Below are positions 1 to 12,945 of a DNA stretch of 64,000 bases, in pieces (the stretch's first letter is position 1; every line of letters begins with the position of its first letter). The translations under genes were made by a program, and so were the position numbers. Source of the stretch: Sporodiniella umbellata (Eukaryota > Mucoromycota > Mucoromycetes > Mucorales > Rhizopodaceae); assembly GCA_025677835.1 (NCBI GenBank), contig JAIXMR010000059.1, positions 1-64,000 of the forward strand, in the 5' to 3' direction. Under the pieces are notes generated by a model that saw only the letters and a program-made list of their open reading frames with translations, did not search any database and had not been told where the DNA came from.

Positions 1-12
1 GCAATGTGTGAG

Positions 13-436
13 TGATACATTTTTATACATCTTGGAACGGGTCGTATTCATTCTCTCTACGCTTAGTACCACCGGATACAGAGAAAGTGACCTATCATAA
101 ACCTGGATTCCTCTCCAAATTTCTTGAGCTAAACAAAGTCATGTGGGATACTAACAAAGGACTTACCTCTTCTCACCCTTACGATTCTCGCCCTGAAGTA
201 AATCAAAACAAAGAAAAAAAAAAAAAAAAAAAAAACTAAGCCGTTACTATTCTAGTCCTGGCCATTCTTACGAAGGGGCATTAACTTTTGGTCTCAAGAC
301 AAGTTTCATCTTTATTTATTAGGTAACCCTTTAGTTTATTGGTCTGCTAGTCTCTCTGTCCTTGCCTATCTTGTCATGAAATGCTCAGCCGTCTTATTAG
401 AAAAGAGAGATTTAGGCAATTTTAAAGGTAAAACAG

Positions 437-467
<31 letters not shown>

Positions 468-1074
468 ATTTGTTTTATTAGACTTCAAAACATATGATGA
501 ATCAGCAGGTTTCTTTTTAGTAGGCTGGTTCTTTCATTATATCCCGTTTTTCTTGATGGGAAGACAGCTATTTTTGCATCACTATATGCCTGCTCTCTAT
601 TTCTCCATTCTTTTGTTTGCGGTCGGTTTCGATCTCCTTATATCGCGCTGGATTCATAACCGAAGGGTGTTGATTACTAGCGTATGGATTCTGATGATTA
701 TCTATGTCTACCGTACCTTTCTACCCATCACTTATGGTGAACCTTGGACACAGGCTTTATGTGAGAAAGCCAAATGGCGATCTACTTGGGACTTTGATTG
801 TGCTCAGTAAGTAAAACAGTGGAAGAATAAGGTGTTTATTGACTAACTCCTTTTTTTTTTTGAAAGGTTTCATCATGACATTGAAAGCTATCAAGTTCCA
901 AAACCATTCTATATGGAAGGTCTTGATAAAGCAAAGAATGCTGTAAGTTCCTACTTGGCTAGGGATCCTTTGGAGGCCAACCGGGCTAAAGTAGCAGGTG
1001 TGGTCAACATTGTTTCTGACGGTTTAGGCCAAGGTCCTAGTGATACAATACTCAATAACACGGCAACACAATAA
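13..1074 (+). CDS. Protein O-mannosyltransferase (PMT, GT39), 3' part of gene
   Basis: C-terminal part of an ER dolichyl-phosphate-mannose:protein O-mannosyltransferase, which starts O-mannosylation of secreted and cell-wall proteins. The 5' part lies outside the window. Exons 13-197, 256-427, 482-806 and 867-1074; the first appears to begin after an acceptor AG at 11-12. Recognisable PMT blocks are the MIR-to-TM linker (FLELNKVMWDTNKGLTSSHP, then SRPESWPFLRRGINFW) and the luminal/TM block HYIPFFLMGRQLFLHHYMPA. Several hydrophobic segments follow, as expected of this polytopic family. Introns 1 and 2 each contain a long poly(A) run and intron 3 a poly(T) run. The C-terminal tail (from about 960) is hydrophilic and not conserved in the family as I know it; its DNA is repeated in degraded form near 2950. 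PMT1, PMT2 or PMT4 subfamily could not be decided from this fragment. Confidence 0.88.
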
Positions 1075-2945
1075 AAAAAATGTAGAGCAAAAAAAAAAAA
1101 AAAAAAAAAAAAAAGAAAAGCATAGTAACAGATTCCATCTTTTCTCTACTATCTGTACTACTTTCTTTTGTGCTGCACTTGTACAAAAAAACCCCAAAAA
1201 GGTTTTTTGTCAGTTTCTTATTTTAAAATGACCATCCAAAATCATTGTATACTGTAACTGTATCTATACTAAATTTTCCTCTTTTTTTTTTTTTTTTTTG
1301 GAAAACAATGAATCAAGTAACGCGCTAATTATATTCAATATACCCACCTTATATTTTGTACTACGAAAGATTGTAGATCACGGATTATAGATTAAAGAGA
1401 AAAGAACAAATAGGAAAGGCTGCCGTTTTCGTCTTGTAACAAAAAAAAAAAAAGAAAGGACACCCTTTATTGTTGTTACTGAAACAAATAGAACACATTC
1501 TCTCTCTTTCTCTTTCTATTATTGACCAGAAACAATGTTTTTCAAAAAGGAAATACAATACTCATAGAAAGTTGGCGTTTTTTTTTTCCTGCGCTTTAAG
1601 GTTTTGCTACCAACTCAACTACGGGAGCCTCCAAATTCATCTTTTTACATTTTGTTCCGACTGACTATTAAAAAAAATATATACATGCACTTGTAAATTT
1701 ACTACGGATAGGTATGAGGCTTGCAGTGAAACCGTTTTTACTTTGCATTCGTCTAGAGTTTTTTTTTTTGTTTTTTTTTTAAAAAAAAGAAACATACTTG
1801 CCGTATTGTAAAACAAACCAAGAAGCACTCTTAATACCTCTATACTAAATAGTTTGATTCATAGTTAAAAGTACATACAAACATGTTGTACCTTAAAGAA
1901 GTACGAGACTAGGTATACCCTACTATCTCAGTCATATAGACTTGAGCATAGTAATATACATGATTGGGTGGTTACACATACGATGAGTATGTTTTGAGGA
2001 AAAAGGCTTGTTTCTGCTAACAGTAAAAGCCCTTAAACAAACAAACAAAAAGTAGCTTTTAGTTGTCATGGGCCTTTTTGTCTTTAATTATGTTATCTGA
2101 GAAAATCCAAGGCAGACTGTTCCTTAGTGAAGAATACACACTTTAGAAACACGCTTTTTAATGTTCGCTTGGCGATTCCTCAAAGTAAGGGCATGTTTTA
2201 TTAAAAAAAAAAAAAAAAAAAAAACTAAATGGGCTTCTTATTTTCTTTTGACCACTTGATCAAGAAATAAGTAGCAAAAAGCCATAAATAGAATACAGGT
2301 TACAGACTGTACTACTCCCACAAACTTCACGTTTGTATAGAGTGACTAATAGCCAGTAGTTGATATAAATACAGTGTATCAAAAACGTCCAAAGTTTACC
2401 TTATTTCATAAACACGCTCTCTCATGTAGTAAAACAAAGAGCTTTCTTTATTGGCATGAATATTATAATCACCTCTCAATTTAATAAAGAAAACATGACG
2501 TGTATAGTACAGAGTGGCACCTTACCTAGTAAAGGTAAGTGCTTCTCAGAGAAAAAGCTTGTGAGAAATAAAAAGCACCTTTTGTATAAGAAACTTTTAT
2601 ATAAAACTCAGTTTACGAATAAAGTTGAAACTTCAGTCATTACACTACCGTGTTATAATTCAATGTTTGATATAAATACCAATAAAGCTTAAAACGACTC
2701 TGGAATTATTTTTGCCTACCATCAACTGTTTTTTTTTTTTTTTTTTTTTTTTTTTCAAAACCAGAATATAATAGGGTATTCCAGTAAAAAAAAAAAACAG
2801 CTCGAGTCTAACCTTGGGCGCCTTTTGAAGAACATGTACGAAAAAAGTAACTGTTAAGAAAAACTCGTGTTTGTAGAAACTAATGCAAGAGGGCTATCAT
2901 TCTATAACGCTCAATCAATGAACAAAAAAGACAAAACGACCTATA
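1075..2945. other. Intergenic, AT-rich, homopolymer-rich
   Basis: No gene recognised. Contains poly(A)/poly(T) runs (for example near 1090-1115, 1282-1300, 2202-2224 and 2730-2755) and short frames without family signatures. The part just after the PMT stop (about 1075-1300) is the parent of the degenerate copy at 2946-3300. Confidence 0.6.
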
Positions 2946-3300
2946 CCTAACCAGGGATCCTTTGGGTTAGAATAGGAGTACAAACATTGTTTCTGAATGT
3001 TTAGGCCAAGATTCCAGTAGCACAACACTTATTGATCGTATACGGTAAAAAAAGTAAAAAGGCAAAAAAAATAGCTGTAAAAAAAAAAATTATAGTTGAG
3101 CTTTTTTTTTTTTAGTTTCTTCCACTTCTCTTTTACTTGTATTACTTTTGTAATACATTAATAAAAAAACCCCAAAAAGACTGGATCGTTTTTTTTTTTT
3201 TTTTTGTGAGAACATCAGCAGCCATTGTGCGTTGTAATTGTGTTTGTACTTTTCTCTTATTTTGTTTTACTATTTTTTTTTTTTTAAAAAAAAAAACTTT
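2946..3300 (+). pseudogene. Degenerate duplicate of PMT 3' end and downstream region
   Basis: This stretch matches about 960-1300 in order and orientation. The shared block around AGGGATCCTTTGG is followed by a near-identical block at 2988-3012 against about 1008-1033 (ACATTGTTTCTGA, then TTTAGGCCAAG). Further on come a shared AAAAAAACCCCAAAAAG (about 3164 against 1185) and a related CATTGT...TGTAATTGTG/CTGTAACTGT stretch before a poly(T) run. The coding part is frame-broken and covers only the last 30-40 codons, so it is a remnant and not a gene. It ends directly before the start of the Frizzled-like gene, so part of that gene's upstream region may derive from PMT downstream DNA. Confidence 0.75.
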
Positions 3301-3328
3301 TATTTTTCTTTCTTTTATTAATATTAAA

Positions 3329-3847
3329 ATGAGTAAAGCGTTGATCCTACTCACTTTTTTTACTCTATTTACAACTTTATTTGCTTTCAATGGTATTTCA
3401 ATCTTTTTGTTGTCTTAATCGATAACTTTTTGCTGACAGATCTAATAAATACATAGACAGCTGTTTTCAATACCCAACAAACGCAACGTGTTCTGTAATT
3501 ATACGCAAAAATCCCCCGCGACAGATTTCTTATTTTGATTGATTTATAGAAATATGTAAATTATACAGTGAACATCGAATCAATAAGGCATTCAGACTTG
3601 ACAAGCTATCAACAAATCGCTCCTCTATTAAAAGGAGTCAGCCCCACCTGTTTTGATCTTTATTCGCGTTATGTCTGTCAAGAGAAATACCCTAGTTGCA
3701 AATCCGATACACGTCTCTGTCCATCCGATTGTCAACGTCTTTATTCAACCTGTGAACCTTTTTTTCAATTGATCGGCAATACTTCTCTTTTGCCCAACTG
3801 TCAAACATTTCCTAACACGTCTTTATGTGATTCAAAAGGTTTTGTCT

Positions 3848-3880
<33 letters not shown>

Positions 3881-5336
3881 GTAGTGTCCAACTAACAAAA
3901 AAAAAAAAATTTCTTTTTGTAGTATCACTGAATGAAAGTCAGCATGAACCACTTAATTTACTTGCTGCTCCACCCGGTTTTACCATTCAGAATTGTCCCG
4001 CACCTTTTTTGAAAGACAGGATCGATGGAGAGACATACGATGAGCTATACTGCGCTTTTGGTTGTTGTATTCCCTGCCCAGTCCAAAACGTCGTAAGTAT
4101 TTGACGCTTGAAAAACAAAGGGAATAGAGACGATTGACATTTATCTAGGTGTATAAAAAAGGTTGGGCCGAAAAAGGATTTCTAGTCTGTAACATTCTCC
4201 GGTTCATATCCGCCATCCTTTCTTTTATTTTGTTAGTGAGTTACTTGATCTTGCCTGAAAAAAGAAGGTAACGATTTTTATTTTGAAAGATTTTTGTATG
4301 TTTCTCACTCCTTTTTTTTTTTTTTTTCGGTTACAGACACCCTTCGCTCTTGATCTTGAATCTGTCTATCAGCATCTTTTTATTCAGTATGACTTCCTTT
4401 TTTAGTATTGGTGATCCCCGACGACTACAGTGTGCTTCCAACGGGATCAGTCCGGGAGAAATGGGCAATAACGCATTATGTGCAGCTCAAGGTGCCATCT
4501 TGGTATTTGGTTCATTTGCAACTACGGTTTGGTGCAGTGCACTCATCCTAAACCTTCATGTCCATACCGTCTGGAATTCATACTACTTTGCTGACAAATA
4601 CCTTATTGTCCACCTGGTCTGCTGGGGTATCCCAACCGTTATCACCTGTATTGCGCTAGGGCTACATGCAATCAAATTTGAGATTGCCAGTCTTTGCTTG
4701 GTATCGATGGAATATATCTTTCGTCTTTTCTTTTATCCGCTGGCGGCCATCATCATTCCCAGTTTCTTGATTCATATTGCCACTTTTTTTTATATTGCCA
4801 AGGTTGCCATTCAAGAAAATCTACAGTCAGATCCCTCAGCTACTACCATCTCTGCTAATGGAGTTGTCATTGGAGCTCAGGTTAGTCATCGTCATTTGGT
4901 AGCTGCCGTCAAAATCCAATGGAGAGCCTTGATGTTGGCTATTGCTGCTATAGTTACAGTCTTGTTTTATTGGGTAATCAATCAAACAAGAGCACGCCAT
5001 ACGTTTACATATTCTTATTTTTTTTTTTTTTTTTTTGTATAAAAGCTGGCCTATATGACACAAATGAACCAAATCAACAAATTGAAATTTACAGAAGGCT
5101 TTACCTCGATTTGGCTCCAATGCATGTTAAGATATGATCAAGACACATGTTACGAACAAATCAAATCCAGTTTACCTTCTTTTCCGCTTATGTTGTCTGC
5201 CGATCTATTGGCTGGTCTGATTGGGTTCTGGCTCTTTATTCTTTTCGCGAAACGGTCCCTATGGCAAGAATGGAGCGATTTTTTCTATGATTTCAGAACG
5301 AGGGATAAAGGATATCCTGAATTCTTGACTCTTTAA
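3329..5336 (+). CDS. Frizzled/Smoothened-like seven-transmembrane receptor with fz cysteine-rich domain
   Basis: Predicted plasma-membrane receptor of the class F (Frizzled-like) family known from early-diverging fungi; ligand and pathway unknown. Exons 3329-3392, 3569-3838, 3923-4092, 4149-4267, 4337-4973 and 5046-5336 give 516 aa. Residues 1-20 are a hydrophobic signal peptide. Residues about 30-165 are a cysteine-rich fz-type domain (PTCFDLYSRYVCQ, CPSDCQRLYSTC, LYCAFGCCIPC). About 175-505 hold seven hydrophobic segments: a first span ending at LPEKRR, a CAAQGAILVFGSFATTVWC span as in Frizzled TM3, and a final span before the FAKRSLWQEW tail. No KTxxxW Dishevelled-binding motif is evident, consistent with fungi lacking canonical Wnt signalling. 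Donor 5 was set at GTAATC (4974), because reading on gives a run of Phe codons and a stop. Intron 1 (176 nt) is the longest in the gene. Confidence 0.88.
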
Positions 5337-5565
5337 TCTCAAATCCAACCTATTCCGCATTCATCTAGCCTTTGACTACACGTATATACACATTTTATTC
5401 ATCACTATCATACTATAATAATTTTTGAAAAATTCCACCAGTATTTCGGAAACCAAATAAACAAATTGAGTTTATTGTTATTTTATTTTCAGGAACTGTA
5501 CGACTTGAAAATAAGCTGAACCTCAAAATGTCTACCTCAATCTTTATCTCCTACTTTCCTCCCCC

Positions 5566-5566
5566 T

Positions 5567-5605
<39 letters not shown>

Positions 5606-5616
5606 ATGTGTGTATT
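5566..5616. repeat. (TA)n/(TG)n microsatellite
   Basis: Perfect TA dinucleotide run followed directly by a TG run with one TA interruption, about 230 bp downstream of the receptor stop codon. Confidence 0.95.
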
Positions 5617-6582
5617 CTTCGGCAAAATACAGTGAAACGGCAGTAATTTTTCTAATCTCTATTTAATATACACATAAAGTGATAATAGAGAAGTAGACAC
5701 TGAAAATGCTTGATTTGTTCTGTTATTTTACTATGACATTGTGACCAACAAACCATTTGTCTTTATTTATTATTCTTATTTCTGAACGACAAAAAAAAAA
5801 AAGCTTTTTCAGTCAAAAAATAGAACCTATCTTAGAAAGATCTGAAGCATTGAAAATGTTCTATATTGACTCCTTTTAATTATTCATTATGCCGGTAGGG
5901 TTGAGTTCAATAGTACATATTTTTTCTTTACAACTCCTTTTCTATGTGTATAAATATATATTTATCCTGACTATTGACAAACCTGTAAAGTTTAGACACT
6001 CAGAATACTGTCAGTAAAATAATAATAAATAGTCGGTAAAAAAAAAATCTTATGAGCTCCTTAATTCCAAGTCAAATATAAAGTTTAGTTTATTTTATGC
6101 TTGTTTGTGTCAAGCTTGATGTTCCCTGTAATGATTGATTCTTTAAAATAATAATGATGATAGCGTTAATAATAAAACAATTTTGTTCGAAAAAAAGTAC
6201 GCTCAGTTGCATTCCCTGCATAGATCCAAAAAAAAGTCTTATTTAAAATATGAGCAGAAAGGTTTGTCCTCAAACCCTTTTGTAATGTTTTTTCAGGCGT
6301 GTTTTTAAACAGAAATGGTGAAAGATTTATAGAGTCTTCTTTCTTTCAGGAGAATAAGTAACCTGATATCATGCCTTTCAATAACAAAAGTGACATACGT
6401 TTTCTTTTATGCCGACAAGTTTCTGACTATCACCCAACTTTTTTTTTTCAATTTATCAGTTGTGTGAATTTGCTTTATTATTATTATTGGTATTAGTTGC
6501 TTTGTTGTTGATGTGATACGAGTAAGTTTGAAGAAAGGAGGGTTTCTTGTGTGTATATTTGAAAAAGAAAGAGATAAAATAA

Positions 6583-6682
6583 TAGTCTCTCTCTCTCTCT
6601 CTTTATATATATATATGTATATATATATGTGTGTATGTATGTATATGTATATATATGTGTGTGTGTGTGTGAATATATAAAG
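6583..6682. repeat. Compound (TC)n-(TA)n-(TATG)n-(TG)n microsatellite
   Basis: Runs of TC, then TA, then mixed TATG, then TG lie back to back over about 100 bp, just downstream of the stop codon of the small minus-strand gene ending at 6747. Probably 3' UTR or flank of that gene. Confidence 0.9.
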
Positions 6683-6746
6683 ATGAGTGTCATGTTGATT
6701 GCCTTCTTTTTTTGGATTCTTGTGTGTTTTCTCTTTTTTTTTTTTT

Positions 6747-7070
6747 TTATTCCCAACTGGATATTTTGCGTTGCCATTTTTTAAGGGAGGAGATGATTCT
6801 TCTTTTAATGCTTATGTTTTTGGGTATCTTTTTTTCGTCTTCTGCTAGTTCTAGCGCAAATTGTGAGTCGTCCCATCGTCTGGGCTGTCTTTGATTAGTT
6901 GTATCAATTGTGATGGGTATACAGGTAGATTTAGGCAAGGCTTCCATATCATCATTGTTCTTCAGCGAAAGCGACTTCATTGAGGAATTCACACTGGACA
7001 AAGTTACACATAGTGAAGGCAATGGATCATTCGAACTATTACTTCCTTTACTCTTGTGTTTATAAGCCAT
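6747..7070 (-). CDS. Hypothetical small protein (107 aa)
   Basis: Unrecognised. The frame stays open upstream to 7313 but that part is low-complexity Phe/Lys translation of T-rich DNA, so the first sensible ATG (7070) is used. The protein has a Ser/Asn-rich N-terminal third, a middle with several Pro and Thr residues, and a basic C-terminus (ISIKRRIISSLKKWQRK) that could form an amphipathic helix. No TM segment or catalytic motif is visible. Balanced amino-acid composition and normal codon use argue for a gene; the lack of a known family argues for caution. An unseen 5' exon is possible. Confidence 0.4.
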   Translation of the reverse strand: MAYKHKSKGSNSSNDPLPSLCVTLSSVNSSMKSLSLKNNDDMEALPKSTCIPITIDTTNQRQPRRWDDSQFALELAEDEKKIPKNISIKRRIISSLKKWQRKISSWE

Positions 7071-8257
7071 TGCTTCCTCTTGGGTTCTTTTTGTTTTTTT
7101 TTTGTCCTTTACTTTTTTGTATACAAAAAAAAAAGAAAGAAGAAAGAAAAGGGGAAGGAAAAAGAAATTGAAAGAAGGGGCCGAAAAGAAGAAAAAAAAA
7201 TTTTTATTGCAGAATAAAAGAAAAGCAGAAAATACAAAAATAGTTTTCTCTCGGAAAAACAATACCTGTTTTGTTCGGCAGTACAAATGCGTTTTGAGTT
7301 TGAAAATAAACAAAAGACCGTTTTTTATCAGCGTTTATTCCTACTCTTTATTGCCCAGCATCTTTTCAAAACTTTTTTTGTTATTAGCTCTGTTATTAAC
7401 GCTTCATTTTTTCCCCCTGACAATTCTTCGGAATGAACTGCTCCCCTCTATCGATTCGTATGGCTTTGAGCAAACTATCGAGAGTTGATATCCAAACATA
7501 AGAAAAGAGTTTAGGATTGATTAAGATTTTATACCATCAACTGGGAGTAATCCAATAGATGTTGGGACTAAAAAACAGTTAAGCTAATGATAAAAAGACT
7601 CGTTCCAAGCATATTTTTTTAGCTAAACATGTCAGTGCCACTGTAATGGCTATTGCTTGTCAACAGAAAAAAATCAAACGAAGCGCTACCTCCTAAAAAA
7701 GTGATTTTCGTTTTAGAGTAGGTTGCTAAGTAAGGCATCCTAAACGCTAAATTTCAGGCTCTACGGCAGCTCTATTCCTGAAAAAACTCACTAAATTTTC
7801 TTTGTTCATATTACCTTGGACAAGGATTTAATTTCTAAGTTCTATCATTAGCTGATTAGTTCTTTAAATCCTTTTAGTAAACTAAGAAGAAATCAATTGT
7901 ATTAAGCAAGTAATAAAGAATAAAAGCTGTATAGTGAAACCATTCCCTGGCATAATGTTTTAAGTGTACCACAAAATCGACTATTGTTTCTCATAACGAT
8001 TTAATTGATCAACAAACTGCTCTTCTATATAACCTTGGTATGGCCTCCTTATATAAAACAGTTTTTTTTTTTTTTTTTTTTTTTTTTACAATTGTTGTTT
8101 CCCAACTTACCTGTTGGGAGCTCTGGTATTGATTTAAGAAAAAACGGTAAGGTGCAATAAAAAGGCAAGCAAAATAGCCATGTGTTTTATTGAATCTTTA
8201 TCAAAGCTTTTTTTTTCTTTTAAACACAATAAAGGTTTTGAGCAAAGGGATGGGTAC

Positions 8258-8299
<42 letters not shown>

Positions 8300-9908
8300 A
8301 TTTCTAAAGGTATTCAAATACCTTCATTTGGCTTTCCTTTCTTGATTCCCTCGATAGATTGAATCGTTATCAGGTGACAACTGTCTAATCCTTGACCATA
8401 CTGACGTACCTACCCCATCATATAAATATGTATATGTGGCTGACCATGTACAGATATATTCAAAAAAAAGATGCTGTCATTATCGTCGAATAGCTGTATC
8501 TTAACCTCTAATATTATTCTTAGTTTTATTATGTTGCTTTTGACGGCTGTACAAGGCTGTCAATAGCATTGACCACTCTTACCGTTCTATCCTAAAAAAA
8601 AAAAGTAACAGTTACTTTAACGATTCATCTATGTTTACAGAAGGCTTCATATACAAAGCCATGGATTCTGGATGATTGTATGAAAAAGAGTCAGTCATCA
8701 GCCGTTGGGGTCCTTGACTTTGATTAAATTAAATGGACTAATATATATGCAATTACTAATTGGTTTTAATTCATACTACCAGTTAGGAACACAGCCAGCA
8801 TATCTTATTTCTGGTCTACTTATTCTTGTCTTCAAAAAAGCAGAAACCGCCAGTCTCAAAAGATTAAGTATGGCAGATCGCTTTGGCTTTGTGTATCTAC
8901 TTAAATTCGAATCAATTATGAAAACAAAAGGAGCAAGTTCAAAAAATGACTGCTGGAGAGATTTTTTTTAGCGAAATAGCCCATAGTCTTTATCAGAGTA
9001 ACGTGGTCTTTTGAAAAATGAATGCCCTTGATAGCTGAGCTATAGGACAGCTGAAAAAACTATTAGTGGTCTTTCTTATTTACAATGATTGCCCAAACTC
9101 AAAAAAGCTACATTAGTTGTATATACTTGTTGCACAAAATTGTTTGTTTACAAAAGGAACAGTGACTATATCAGGAGATTTGAGCGTTGAACATTGAGAT
9201 CATTAAAAAAAAACTGAAGTTTCCTGTTTCTGGTGCGTAAGCTTTACCTTAAAAAGCAAGTGAAGTTACCTGGCATTCATAATGCTAATCAAGCATTACT
9301 TAATGATCATTTGAAGCCGAACCTTGATGTAAAACCACATTTCGGTGTGTTACATTGTTTTTGACAAATTTTCAAGCCATAAAGCTCTGTAATAGAACGT
9401 CGGAAGTAGATCTCACTCTTTTACTAAATGTTTCTGCAGTCGCCATACCATCGATCAAAAAAAAGTAGGAATTATAAGCAACGGTATAGCTAAAACAAAG
9501 ACGGTGGGATGCTTCTATAACGAGACAAAAAATGAAAAGTTAAATAAACAACTAAGTACGTTGGGGGAAGACTCGACAAAAAAGGTGAGCAGCTACAGTA
9601 ACTTGGTATCACAAGATGTTTTTCAGCATAAAAATCTCTTTACAGTGTTTTCAGAAACGGTGCCATGTATTTATGTACACGTTCCATCATAAAATAAAGC
9701 ATTGACTTTCAGCTATGTCTTAAGAAGAGAATGTTATAAATAAAGTCTCACTAAATGATGAATTTTGCTTGTATCTTTCTACCTTTGTAATGGCAGGCCT
9801 TATATTTTATAATAGCATGATTGGTTGGATCTTTAAAAACTCAATCTTTGAATACAAATTGATATGAAAAAAATGGGTGTACCTAGTATACACATCCACC
9901 ATGCTTTA
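7071..9908. other. Long intergenic region without recognisable genes
   Basis: 2.8 kb with many poly(T) runs (near 8060-8088 and 8260-8298). Frames such as 8705-8971 and 9504-9692 have no family signature, are interrupted by A/T-rich tracts and show no convincing splice context. They could be decayed transposon or gene remnants. The last 200 bp are the 3' flank of PUP1. Confidence 0.55.
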
Positions 9909-11054
9909 TTACATAGATAAATCCATAGAATCACCCTCTGACACTGATACAAATTTAGTAACGGATTCCTTCAAAATAGCCGTAGTTCCTCTGGGGTAAA
10001 TATATCTATTCTCTTTAACTCCTCTTTCGTTAGGTCGGACATGGTTTCGAAGATAATCTGTTGAATCTTTGGTAATCACACAGACATCAACATTAGAACC
10101 AGATCCTAAATCGTTGAAAATACCAGCCTCAATGGCTTCTGTAACAAGACTGACTGCTTCTTCACGCTAAATGCCGTCAATGCGTAAGCCGATCTGTTCA
10201 CTTTTTTTTTCATTCCTCAAGTATACTTACAGTCATATTAGCCTTCCATTTGCTTTCAAATACGCTCATAGCAGCCAATGAACCCGATCCCATAGTGACA
10301 TAGGGCAAGTTGTCGGTACTACCGTGAGGGTACACTGTATAAAGTTGAGGTCCAGTAGCATCAAAACCGCCGAGAACAAGAGCTGCTCCAATGTGGCCTT
10401 GGTATCTTGTAAAAAAAAAAGAGTTTTAGCCTTTACCCCTTTTCTAGCCCTTTTTTTTTTGTTTGGCATTTTTCTTTACTTGTATAACATCTGCTTTAAT
10501 AATGTCATAGCTGTGGCTACTCTTGGTTTTCTGCCCGTAGCCAAGGAATGTAATTCAATTTGAGAACTGATCAGGTTGGTAGTGAATTCAGTATCAGCAG
10601 CTGTACCTGCACCACAACAATAGCTGAAATAAAAAATTGAGTACTTTTCTTTTGCTTTTGCCTCTAAAAAAATCCATACATGTTGGGAGCAATATAATGA
10701 ATTTTTTCACAGTTTTTGTCAGCAACAATAGGCCCTTCAGTAGCTCTTGTGTCGGCACCTAAACAGATTCCATCCTTTTATTTTGGTTAATGGCCTGTAC
10801 TATTTTTTAGAAGTAGAAAAAGCAGCTTACTTGATAAATCAGACCAACAATGGTGGTACCTGTACTGGTCGCTTTGGGTGGTTTGGCACCATTAGCTGCT
10901 AAAGCTGCATTTCTTTTTAAAACAAAATAGTCAGCGCATAATGTATTTTGTTTTTTTTTTTCGTCGTGGTGTAAGCAACTGTGTAGCTTTATGCTCACCT
11001 ATTGCAGTTGTCAAAGTTAAATCCTCCTTTCTTCAAATTGACGTTGATGGTCAT
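9909..11054 (-). CDS. PUP1: 20S proteasome subunit beta2 (trypsin-like active subunit)
   Basis: Catalytic beta2 subunit of the 20S core particle, orthologue of yeast Pup1/human PSMB7. Exons in coding order: 11054-10999, 10912-10831, 10774-10680, 10623-10480, 10405-10231 and 10166-9909, giving 269 aa, the usual length. The propeptide ends at Gly37 and the mature protein starts at catalytic Thr38 in [10 protein letters not shown]. Further hallmarks are [20 protein letters not shown] (Asp and Lys of the N-terminal-nucleophile active site), [13 protein letters not shown] and [16 protein letters not shown] with the conserved SGS. The beta2-type C-terminal extension that wraps around beta3 is present. 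It is divergent from the ArfGAP gene, sharing an upstream region of about 380 bp. Confidence 0.96.
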
Positions 11055-11438
11055 ACTAGCTGATGAATTTATGTTTATTTATTAAAAAAGAGAGAACAGT
11101 GAGGCCTTTCCTTTTTTTTAGAGAAGCAAACGCGTCGTCTATCGGGTTGTAAATTTACGTCACCTCGTGTGTGACTTTTTTTTCATACTGTGAGTGTTTG
11201 GAAGACTTCAAAAAAAAAAAAGAACAGATAAAGTAAAAACTACATAATGAGAATCGTCAATAGATATTTGGAAACTCCCTGGCGTGCATTGATTCGTAAC
11301 TATCGCTTACCTCATAAATTACCCTAAAAGGAACAAAAGCAAGATTACCTTCTTCAAATTAAGTTTGTGGTTCCGCTTTTTACTTGTCCGTCTCTTTCTC
11401 TTACTCTTTTAACCCCTTTTATCTATCACTTTACAACC
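11055..11438. promoter_or_regulatory. Divergent PUP1/ArfGAP intergenic promoter region
   Basis: The 384 bp between two start codons on opposite strands must carry both promoters. Visible motifs are an ACGCGT palindrome at 11130-11135 (MCB-like) and a CRE-like TTACGTCA at 11155-11162 (bZIP type). No yeast-type PACE element (GGTGGCAAA) was noticed. Function of these motifs in this organism is inference. Confidence 0.4.
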
Positions 11439-12742
<1,304 letters not shown>

Positions 12743-12945
12743 GCTTATTTTTGGAATAATATGTACATATATATGAACTCATCCTTTCACAGTGTTTTTG
12801 CAGATCTTCTAGGTTAGATACTATAGACTCATTATTTTGGCTACTGCCCTTTTTAAATGGAAAGCAATCAAAAGTAATAAAAAGGTTCCAAACCGGGATT
12901 TTTTTCTCGACAAAAAGCATTTTAATATATTGGAGCGTATGTGAT

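Larger units (their letters stand above)
5337..6746. other. Intergenic AT-rich region
   Basis: Probable 3' flanks of the receptor gene and of the small minus-strand gene at 6747. Apart from the two simple repeats listed separately I see no genes; frames are short and low-complexity. Confidence 0.6.

Noticed and set aside
7102..7488. 128-codon plus-strand Lys-rich frame
   Set aside because: Low-complexity translation of purine-rich DNA opposite and upstream of the small minus-strand gene.
8040..8330. Third copy of the PMT 3' repeat
   Set aside because: Only poly(T) and a short GCAA-AATAGC similarity; the diagnostic blocks (GGATCCTTTGG, TTTAGGCCAAG, CCCCAAAAAG) are absent.
8705..8971. 88-codon plus-strand frame
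   Set aside because: No family signature or supporting context; kept only as a remark in the intergenic description.
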